Assembly: GCA_027316975.1 (NCBI GenBank)
Contig: DAHVFL010000073.1
Span: 1 to 13,119 of the forward strand
DNA: 13,119 nucleotides
Direction: 5' to 3'
DNA from: Chloroflexota bacterium
GTDB taxonomy: Bacteria > Chloroflexota > Ktedonobacteria > Ktedonobacterales > Ktedonobacteraceae
Position numbers and translations under genes: made by a program. Shown here piece after piece: positions 1 through 6,152 of the stretch; positions within the stretch are counted from its first letter, which is position 1, and the number at the start of each line of letters is the position of its first letter. The notes beneath the pieces were generated by a model, which saw only the letters and a program-made list of their open reading frames with translations, was not told where the DNA came from and made no database searches.

Positions 1-52
1 GCGAAGGATCTCGGCGTGGCGAGCGAGATCCTTCGCTGCGCTCAGGATGACA
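1..52. repeat. Palindromic intergenic repeat at window edge
   Basis: Perfect 13-bp inverted repeat: arms 1-13 (GCGAAGGATCTCG) and 24-36, with a 10-nt loop, followed by TGCGCTCAGGATGACA at 37-52. The element touches the window start, so it may extend further. It lies downstream of the murF-alr stop codon. It could help end that transcript, but there is no T-run directly after the stem on the minus strand, so I call it a dispersed repeat and not an intrinsic terminator. The rest of the stretch up to 150 shows nothing I can name. Confidence 0.6.
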
Positions 53-150
53 ACTCCCACTCGCTAGCCCCTTTTCTAAAAAACCTACCAGTGAAAGATC
101 TACCCCACCCCCGCCCTTACAATGACTACGACGTAAAAGAGCATGAGTAA

Positions 151-2943
151 TCAATCGACACGCGGCACGCGGGCCAGTATTTCTGAGACGACTTCGTAAT
201 TGATGGTTCCCAGGCACTGCGCTACCTGTTCCGCCGTGAGGCTGGCGCTGCCCTGGCGACCGATCAATACTACCTCGTCCCCAACGCGGGTCTGGGGGAT
301 GTGCGATACGTCTACCATACATTGATCCATGCAGACACGGCCCAGTAGTGGCGCGTGTTGGCCGTGGATGAGTACCGATCCCCAGTTGGTGGGGGCGCGC
401 CGGAATCCGTCGGCATAGCCAACGGGCAGCACGGCGATTGTGGTCGGCTGCTCTGTATAAAAGGCGCAGCCATAGCCGAGGCATTCTCCCGCCGGTATCA
501 ATTTGACCTGCGCTACCTGCGTTTTGAAGGAGAGGGCGGCGCGAAAACTACGCGGCAGCGGCACCTCATCAGAAGGGTGCAGGCCAAAAAGGGCAATGCC
601 GGGGCGCACCATGTCGAGCCGCGCTTCGGGCAATGTGAGCGTGGCAGCGCTGTTAGCGGCGTGCGCCAGGGGCGGGCGGATGCCTTCTTCCTGCAACACC
701 TGCAAGACCTGCTGGAAACGCGCCAGTTGCAAGCGGGTATGGGTCGCATCGAGCGTGTCGGCCATGGCGAAATGCGTAAAGATACCTTCGAGTCGCAGAC
801 CGGGGAGATTTCTTACCATTCTAACTAATTGAACGATGTTTTCAAGCTGTTCGGCGCGTATGCCCAGGCGTCCCATGCCCGTATCGACTTTGATATGCGC
901 CGGCGCTGTTTTGCCCAGGGCAAGGGCGGCGCGTGAGGCCGCCTGGGCTGCTTCGATGGAGTAGAGCGTGAGGGTCACGCCCAGATGAACGGCTTCGCGC
1001 ATTTGCCAGGCCGGGACGTAGCCGAACACCAGGATGGGAGCGTTAATGCCAGCTTCGCGCAGGGGTATGGCCTCGCTGACGGTTGCCACGCCAAGCATAC
1101 TCGCTCCATTATGCAGCACGGTATGGGCCACTTTGATGGCTCCATGTCCGTAGGCGTCGGCTTTGAGGCTGGCAAGAATGCGCACCTGCGAGCCGGTGAG
1201 CGCGGCGATCTGGCGCGTATTATGGGCGATGGCGCTCAAGTCGATCTCTACCCATGTAGGGCGTATGGGGCGCGTGATGGTGATCTGTTTCCAGCCGGGT
1301 GTCTGCCTCACCAGTTGTTCGCGCGCCTTCTGCGGTTCCTTCATCAAAAGCTCGGTAACACGTTCCATGCGCGTCTCCTCGGAGCCTTTGATGTAGATTA
1401 CGGTGTCTGCGGGGAAAGAATCAGGATGATTGCCGGGGGGTCCAGGGCGGAGGCAAGCCCCGCCCGTACCCTGTACGGGATTTGCGTGAGGCATCGTGGT
1501 ATGGTAGGGGCGACCCTCGCGGTCGCCCTGGCTTCGACTACGGTTGCTCTCGCGGGTTTCTTCCTGAGATATGAGAATTTGCGCTACTGCGTGGGCGGCG
1601 TCTTCGTGGGTTGAGGTGATGATGATGTGATCTTCTGGCATTCCCGCTTTACGGGCGGACTCGGCTACGGTGCTGGCATATTCTCCACGCGCTACCAGGT
1701 AATCGACGCATTGCGCTGCCTGCTGTCCCATCACGCGATGGGCCGCGCCGGCGTAATCGCCCAGGCGCAGCATATCTCCCAGCACCGCGACGCGCTTATT
1801 GGCGGGGAGAGATTTGACTGTTTCCAGTCCCGCAACGACGGAGGCCGGCGCTGAGTTATGTGTATCGTCGAGCAGGGTGGTAGACGAGATGCCGGGAAGC
1901 ATATGTACCCTGCCAGGCATGGCTTCCAGGCGCGCCAGGGCTGGCTGCATTTCGGCAAAGCTTAGCCCACACTGTTTGCCAACCGCGCAGGCTGCCAACA
2001 TGGTTGAGATGTGGTGCTTTCCTAAAAGACGCGACATTAAACGCACTGTAGGGACGCGATTTATCGCGTCCGTCCTCGTTACTGATGCTGAGGAAGCGGA
2101 CGCGATAAATGGCGTCCCTATAGTGTCGAAGGGAATGTCGCATGTTATACCGTTCCATGATACTTGCACATTTTGCGCCAGGGAAGGAGTAAAGGTGGTG
2201 ACGGGCGCGGCGCATTGCGCGAGCAGGTCGCGCATCAAGGGATCATCGCCGTTCACAATGGCGAGTCCGTTCTGGGGAAGCATTGTAAGTAATTGTGCAT
2301 ATTCTTCGGCGAGCTGCTGAAGTGTGCCGAAATATTGGAGTTGCGTGGGGCTGATGTTGGTGAGGACGCCGGTAGTGGGCTGCGCCATCTGGCATAGCTG
2401 GCGCATTTCGCCGGGGTGGTCGCTCCCCAGTTCAAGAACGGCGTACTGATGTCGTTCTTCCAGGCGACCGAGCGAAAGGGGCAGGCCGAGCGCGTCGTTG
2501 TAGTTTTGCCAGCTTTTGAAGGTGGCAAAGTGGCCGGAGAGTAGTTCCGCGATGGCTTCCTTGACGCTGGTTTTGCCAACGCTGCCGGAAACGGCGATCA
2601 CGATGGGGTGCCAGCGACGCAGTATGGCGCTGGCGTATTGTTGTAGGGCGATACGAGTATCTTCGACTACGATAGTGGTGATGGCTGCCTGCTCGATTGT
2701 GGAGCGCTGCGCATCCTCGATGGCTGTGAAGGCACGCGCTTCTATTAATAGTCCCGCCGCGCCACTTTGCGCGGCTTCCAGCAGGTAGTCATGGCCGTTG
2801 CCGCGTTCGCCGCGCACTGCTACGAACAGTTCGCCGGGCATGAGCTGGCGGGTGTCTTGATTGAAGGTATCGAAATGGGTGTGTTTGCCCATGTATAACA
2901 GGCTACCAGATGTTGCGCTCAACAGGTGGTCAAGGAAAATCAT
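151..2943 (-). CDS. murF-alr: Bifunctional MurF ligase / alanine racemase fusion
   Basis: Two cytoplasmic cell-wall enzymes in one chain of 930 residues. The MurF half adds D-Ala-D-Ala to UDP-MurNAc-tripeptide using ATP; the Alr half interconverts L- and D-alanine with PLP. MurF signs: P-loop GSVGKTS (120-126), PGR near 343, DDTHNSAP near 359, VLGDML near 387, KGSEETRMERV ending near 529. Alr signs: WVEIDLSAIAHN (565 onward), the PLP lysine in SLKADAYGHG (K594), VRPGIALFG (R780), the catalytic tyrosine in LGYGCAF (Y824), VCMDQCMVDV near 870. A linker of about 27 residues joins them, with no stop and no convincing internal ribosome site. I chose ATG 2943 because GGGAG sits 5 nt upstream; GTG 2955 in the same frame has no such site. 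Residues about 275-302 and 461-512 are extra relative to ordinary MurF and are encoded by palindromic repeats (2044-2125 and 1408-1563). The fusion is known from Bacteroidota. Last gene of the likely operon. Confidence 0.93.
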   Translation of the reverse strand: MIFLDHLLSATSGSLLYMGKHTHFDTFNQDTRQLMPGELFVAVRGERGNGHDYLLEAAQSGAAGLLIEARAFTAIEDAQRSTIEQAAITTIVVEDTRIALQQYASAILRRWHPIVIAVSGSVGKTSVKEAIAELLSGHFATFKSWQNYNDALGLPLSLGRLEERHQYAVLELGSDHPGEMRQLCQMAQPTTGVLTNISPTQLQYFGTLQQLAEEYAQLLTMLPQNGLAIVNGDDPLMRDLLAQCAAPVTTFTPSLAQNVQVSWNGITCDIPFDTIGTPFIASASSASVTRTDAINRVPTVRLMSRLLGKHHISTMLAACAVGKQCGLSFAEMQPALARLEAMPGRVHMLPGISSTTLLDDTHNSAPASVVAGLETVKSLPANKRVAVLGDMLRLGDYAGAAHRVMGQQAAQCVDYLVARGEYASTVAESARKAGMPEDHIIITSTHEDAAHAVAQILISQEETRESNRSRSQGDREGRPYHTTMPHANPVQGTGGACLRPGPPGNHPDSFPADTVIYIKGSEETRMERVTELLMKEPQKAREQLVRQTPGWKQITITRPIRPTWVEIDLSAIAHNTRQIAALTGSQVRILASLKADAYGHGAIKVAHTVLHNGASMLGVATVSEAIPLREAGINAPILVFGYVPAWQMREAVHLGVTLTLYSIEAAQAASRAALALGKTAPAHIKVDTGMGRLGIRAEQLENIVQLVRMVRNLPGLRLEGIFTHFAMADTLDATHTRLQLARFQQVLQVLQEEGIRPPLAHAANSAATLTLPEARLDMVRPGIALFGLHPSDEVPLPRSFRAALSFKTQVAQVKLIPAGECLGYGCAFYTEQPTTIAVLPVGYADGFRRAPTNWGSVLIHGQHAPLLGRVCMDQCMVDVSHIPQTRVGDEVVLIGRQGSASLTAEQVAQCLGTINYEVVSEILARVPRVD
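1408..1563. repeat. Mosaic repeat insert inside murF coding sequence
   Basis: This stretch encodes about 50 residues, rich in Gly, Pro, Arg and Ser, between the end of the MurF C-terminal domain fold and its conserved KGS..RMERV ending. It contains several hairpins: GGGCGG/CCGCCC (1445-1465, with a mismatch or bulge), CCCGTA/TACGGG (1463-1479, perfect) and GGGCGACC/GGTCGCCC (1508-1528, perfect, 5-nt loop). Module A (1442-1460) matches 9092-9110 in 18 of 19 bases on the same strand. Module B (1501-1531) matches the reverse complement of 2999-3029 in 29 of 31 bases. The boundaries are estimated from where MurF similarity stops and resumes; no target duplication could be defined. Confidence 0.75.
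2044..2125. repeat. Long palindromic element inserted in frame in murF
   Basis: Inverted repeat with 29-bp arms (2044-2072 and 2097-2125, two mismatches) around a 24-nt centre, which itself can pair TCCTC (2073-2077) with GAGGA (2090-2094). It carries the core GTAGGGACGCGAT at its left end and the complement at the right. The core is shared with the intergenic palindrome at 5880-5965: 25 of 26 bases in the left arm, 23 of 26 in the right arm, and the same 24-nt centre length. It is read through on the minus strand without a stop and gives about 28 residues rich in Ala, Ser and Thr just before the MurF SRLLGKHH motif. Confidence 0.88.
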
Positions 2944-2948
2944 GTACT

Positions 2949-2953
2949 CTCCC
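2949..2953 (-). promoter_or_regulatory. Ribosome binding site deciding the murF-alr start
   Basis: GGGAG on the minus strand, 5 nt before ATG 2943. It overlaps the alternative GTG codon at 2955, which has no purine-rich site of its own upstream, so it argues for the ATG. Confidence 0.6.
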
Positions 2954-2998
2954 ACTAGGGCGTTGGCAGCGTTGCCATGCGACCGCCCGCGCCAGTTG

Positions 2999-3029
2999 CC
3001 AGGGCGACCGCAAGGGTCGCCCGTACCAT
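2999..3029. repeat. Short palindromic repeat between dprA and murF-alr
   Basis: Perfect 8-bp stem GGGCGACC (3002-3009) / GGTCGCCC (3015-3022) with loop GCAAG. The 31-nt unit is the reverse-complement counterpart of 1501-1531 inside murF, with two differences. It sits in the 100-bp gap between the dprA stop and the murF-alr start, so it would lie in the operon mRNA. A second small hairpin, GGCA/TGCC, is at 2965-2976. Confidence 0.75.
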
Positions 3030-3047
3030 ATAACGCTGGTGATTCGA

Positions 3048-4190
3048 TTATCTCACAAGGATGTATTGCATACTACCAACCTGTTTAATCATTCCTTTTA
3101 ATTCCATCATTGTCAAGACTGAGATGACATCGTTGGTGGGCATGTCCGATTCCCGGATCAGGTCGTCGATGTGCAGTGGGTCGTGGCTGAGCAGTTCCAG
3201 AAGTTTCTTTTCCTCGGCGTTACCGGGCAGGATGGCTTGCATCTCGATCTGATGGGGAATCGTGAACAGGTTGAGTGTTTCGATAATATCTTTCACGCTC
3301 ATTACGGAGTGCGCACCGTCTTGAATCAGCTTGTTCACGCCTGTGCTTCTGCTCGATAGGATACTGCCGGGAATGGCAAAAACCTCGCGGCCCTGTTTCA
3401 AGGCGAAACCTGCCGTGATTAATGCGCCGCTGCGTTCAGGAGCTTCGACGACCAGCACGCCCAGCGAGAGGCCTGAAATGATGCGGTTGCGAGCCGGGAA
3501 GTTGTTGCTGTCAGGCGGCATACCAGGGGGATATTCGCTGATGAGCACGCCTTGCCCGGACTCGACGATGCGATGCGCCAGCTTGCGATTGTCGGGGGGG
3601 TAGGTGATGTCGAGGCCGCACGCCAGCACTGCGATGGTGCGCCCGCCAGCATCGAGCGCGGCGGTATGGGCGATGGTATCGATGCCCAGCGCGAGGCCGC
3701 TCACGATGGTAACGTCTCCCCTTGCCAGATCCGTGACTATGCGCTGCGTGACTTGCTGGCCGTAGGCGCTCGAATTGCGCGTGCCAACGACGGCCAGGGC
3801 GAAGCGGTCGGCCTCGGTAAGTTTGCCGTACAGGTAGAGGACGGGTGGGGCGTCGTCGATTTCACGCAAGAGCGGTGGATACAGTTGGTCTCGCCAGGTC
3901 AGTACTTTCATGCGAAGTTTTTCTAAGCGCTCTAACTCCGCTTGAGGATCGAGGGTTGCGCGCAGGCTGAGCAGTTTTTCGATGACGTGACGCCCTAAAC
4001 CTGCCCTGGTCAGTTCTCCCCGTCCGGCTTTCCATGCCGCTTCCACGTCATCCTCAAAGTAGTTGAGCAGGGCGCGGAAGGCTACCGGGCCAATGCCTGA
4101 GACGCGACTGAGGGCAACCCACCAGGCCAGAGCATCAGGAGAGAGAGCGTCTGTGACGTTCTCTGCTCCAGGAGTATTGTACACTTCCAT
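3048..4190 (-). CDS. dprA: DNA processing protein DprA (Smf)
   Basis: 380 residues, normal for the family. DprA binds incoming single-stranded DNA during natural transformation and loads RecA on it; in non-competent bacteria it may serve recombination. N-terminal helix-hairpin-helix/SAM-like region at about 20-100 (VSGIGPVAF near 30). Rossmann-like core at about 105-300: VVGTRNSSAYG (134-144), IVSGLALGID (162-171), TIAVLACGLD (185-194), LISEYPPG (216-223), FPARNRIISGLS (231-242), VVEAPERSGALITA (247-260), FAIPGS (271-276). C-terminal winged helix at about 325-380 (EEKKLLELL to the end). ATG 4188-4190 lies 19 nt after the stop of the upstream protease gene, so the two are probably co-transcribed; the ribosome site is weak (GAAGA at about 9 nt). 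No key motif is missing. Confidence 0.95.
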   Translation of the reverse strand: MEVYNTPGAENVTDALSPDALAWWVALSRVSGIGPVAFRALLNYFEDDVEAAWKAGRGELTRAGLGRHVIEKLLSLRATLDPQAELERLEKLRMKVLTWRDQLYPPLLREIDDAPPVLYLYGKLTEADRFALAVVGTRNSSAYGQQVTQRIVTDLARGDVTIVSGLALGIDTIAHTAALDAGGRTIAVLACGLDITYPPDNRKLAHRIVESGQGVLISEYPPGMPPDSNNFPARNRIISGLSLGVLVVEAPERSGALITAGFALKQGREVFAIPGSILSSRSTGVNKLIQDGAHSVMSVKDIIETLNLFTIPHQIEMQAILPGNAEEKKLLELLSHDPLHIDDLIRESDMPTNDVISVLTMMELKGMIKQVGSMQYILVR

Positions 4191-4209
4191 CGTTTAGATC
4201 TTCTTTCAA

Positions 4210-5730
4210 CTATTCTTGCGGATATTGTCGCCGGGGAGGTGGCGCGGAATAGGCCTGACCGGGCGGCTGAAAGTCAATATACTCTTGCATAGATGCGCCG
4301 GGTGGCGCGGACGAGGTAGGCCCGGCGTACATCGAAGTTCGCATATAGATAGTGGGGTCCTGGTAAGGCACGGGTTGACCGTTGAATGTGCCGGTGACAG
4401 GCGTTGGCTGCGCGCGCCTGCGGTTCACGACGACAAAGAGGACGATCAGGCCAAGCAGCGAGCCGAATACCAGCAGGCCGCCAAAGGCTACGAGTATCCA
4501 CGAGCGGTCGTTGCTGGTTACATTGGGCTGGACAGTGCGCTTTTGCGTAACCTGGGGCGTGGGAGTTACCTGATCGGGTGTAAGTATGGCCGGCTGCTTC
4601 AGGGAAAGCAGCCACTGGTTTTCCAGGTGAGCTTCATCGACTCCCAGCGCCAGGGTCAGGTCCTGGCCAAAATCATTTTGTGGATTATCCATATCCTTGA
4701 TAAGGAGATCCATTCTGGTCTGACCAAAGGTTTTGAACATGTAGGCAATGAGATTCCAGCTCTGGGAGTAAGCGAGGTAGGCTTTGTCGGCACCGGAGGG
4801 GAAACTGTCGGAGATATCGGTCAGGCGCAACAGGCTTTTAGTCGCAACTGCCTGATCAAAGCGATTTTTCATATCGGGTTCCTGAATACCCTGGTTATAC
4901 ACCGCCAGACCCTCATCGAACCAGATGGGCGTAGATACTCCGCTGTTTTCGCCATCTTTAATCAACTGGTGTAAGACCAGATGTGTCAATTCGTGAGGCA
5001 TATCGCGCTTAAGAGTTACATCGGAGATTCCGGCTACCACAATTGATGCCTGGTTCAGGGTGGGAAAGGCGATTCCCCCTACCCATTCGTAGGTGCCGGG
5101 TGGCAGTGAGCCTTGAAAATCAGTATTTGTTTGGTACACCCATAAATTGATACGGTTAACCAATCCACCGCCAAGCATGGTGCCGGTATTTTTTATGTCT
5201 CCGCTGGCTGTATTAAGAATCATCTGCCCGAAATCCGGGGAGCGATTGTACCAGTTGACCTGCAACAGCCCCCGCGCCAGGTGTTGCCAGTTGAAGCGGG
5301 TATCGACGGTAGTAAGCTGCTGCATAGGTTCAACAAATGTATCGCCTGCCTGGTCGGTGAAACGCCAGAAATAATAGATGGTGCTGCCCGCGGGCATGAA
5401 ATTGTTGCCGCTCATGTCTTGTTTCCAGGTCAGTCTCAGGGCGCGAAGAGAAGTAGCGATCGGTATAGGATGCGACTCCACCCCCGCATTGCTGTGAATG
5501 TTGACGACGATAGAGGCCGAGACAAAAGTACTATTGGTATCGCTGGCGCTTACATTAAACGTAATCGAATCGGGGAAATGGACAGAATATGACTGAGAAG
5601 TGATGGTTATAGCACCATTGGGGATAGTGGAAAAGGCCAGGGCTTGCCGGGAGGTTGCCAGTGGCGCGAAATACAGGGCAAGCAAACACGACATCATGAG
5701 CGAAATGAGGAAGAAACGGCGCAAGAACAT
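4210..5730 (-). CDS. Membrane-anchored zinc metalloprotease, peptidase MA-like (HExxH)
   Basis: 506 residues. Probable signal sequence or anchor at 1-30 (RRFFLISLMMSCLLALYF). An Ig-like beta-rich stretch follows at about 40-140. The protease domain at about 145-375 holds HELTH (246-250) with a downstream DEGLAVY (E273 the likely third zinc ligand), the gluzincin pattern seen in peptidase MA-like domains. A Pro/Thr linker (380-405), one membrane segment (411-435, WILVAFGG to FVVV), then NRRRA as a stop-transfer signal and a Pro/Tyr-rich cytosolic tail of about 70 residues. The catalytic part should thus face outside. Substrate unknown. The start is supported by AGAGGAG 7 nt before ATG 5730. 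First gene of the leftward cluster with dprA and murF-alr, and divergent from the PBP gene, which may hint at a wall-related role, but nothing shows this directly. Confidence 0.8.
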   Translation of the reverse strand: MFLRRFFLISLMMSCLLALYFAPLATSRQALAFSTIPNGAITITSQSYSVHFPDSITFNVSASDTNSTFVSASIVVNIHSNAGVESHPIPIATSLRALRLTWKQDMSGNNFMPAGSTIYYFWRFTDQAGDTFVEPMQQLTTVDTRFNWQHLARGLLQVNWYNRSPDFGQMILNTASGDIKNTGTMLGGGLVNRINLWVYQTNTDFQGSLPPGTYEWVGGIAFPTLNQASIVVAGISDVTLKRDMPHELTHLVLHQLIKDGENSGVSTPIWFDEGLAVYNQGIQEPDMKNRFDQAVATKSLLRLTDISDSFPSGADKAYLAYSQSWNLIAYMFKTFGQTRMDLLIKDMDNPQNDFGQDLTLALGVDEAHLENQWLLSLKQPAILTPDQVTPTPQVTQKRTVQPNVTSNDRSWILVAFGGLLVFGSLLGLIVLFVVVNRRRAQPTPVTGTFNGQPVPYQDPTIYMRTSMYAGPTSSAPPGASMQEYIDFQPPGQAYSAPPPRRQYPQE

Positions 5731-6152
5731 TGATCGGCTCCTCTCAATTTATAGAGATGCAGGCGGATTTTGTAATGGCGATAGTATATACACAGCAGCG
5801 ATTCTATTGTACCTGATTCGGACGATTCTGTACACACGCGATGCCCCAAAGGTCTGCATCCTTCCGGGTGAAAAATAGCGTGAGTGTAGGGACGCGATTC
5901 ATCGCGTCCGCCCCAGATCAGCGCTCGCACGGAGCGGACGCGATGAATCGCGTCCCTACACTCACCCGGAAGGATAGAGACCCTGCCCCAAAGGGGCGAT
6001 TTTGTTAATGCCTTACGTGTTGTTCGTTTGCACAGGTAGACCATTTTTCTCTGAAACTATGTTGACCTTCGTTCTTATTAGTTGATAAGGCGAAAAAATA
6101 GTAATCGAGTACGATCTATCTTACCTGGTGTGAGGACTATAAAGGAAACACA
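5731..6152. other. Divergent intergenic region, protease / PBP
   Basis: 422 bp without a credible gene. It holds the nested palindrome at 5842-5994 and must contain promoters for both neighbours. For the PBP gene a weak sigma-70-like pair can be seen: TTGACC (6062-6067) and GATAAG (6084-6089), 16 nt apart, followed by AAAGGA (6141-6146) as ribosome site. For the protease gene the minus strand carries TATACT within 5776-5800 but no good -35. These promoter readings are tentative. Confidence 0.45.
5842..5994. repeat. Nested palindrome flanked by 11-bp direct repeats
   Basis: The inner part is a perfect 31-bp inverted repeat (5880-5910 and 5935-5965) around a 24-nt centre, with the GTAGGGACGCGAT core shared with the murF insert at 2044-2125. 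An outer pair of 14-bp arms, ATCCTTCCGGGTGA (5858-5871) and its complement (5962-5975), encloses it and overlaps the inner right arm by a few bases. Outside both lies an 11-bp direct repeat, TGCCCCAAAGG (5842-5852 and 5984-5994). The whole could be one repeat inserted into another. No transposase is present, so it would be a non-autonomous element. Confidence 0.8.

Noticed and set aside
1342..1344. Separate start codon for alr inside the fusion (ATG in the linker)
   Set aside because: No ribosome binding site precedes it, and no stop separates the MurF and Alr parts.
985..1614. Plus-strand open frame of 209 codons
   Set aside because: It lies wholly opposite the murF-alr gene, whose motifs are intact, and its translation resembles nothing known.
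2044..2125. Pseudogene call for murF because of the insert
   Set aside because: The frame is open on both sides, and all MurF and Alr catalytic motifs remain; a working fusion with an extra loop is the simpler reading.
4216..4974. Plus-strand open frame of 252 codons
   Set aside because: It is antisense to the protease gene, which has a signal sequence, HExxH and a membrane helix in the right order; the plus frame shows no domain.
5694..6044. Minus-strand open frame of 116 codons in the divergent intergenic region
   Set aside because: Its translation runs straight through the nested palindrome and overlaps the protease start; it has no ribosome site and no family resemblance. It is a by-product of the repeat.
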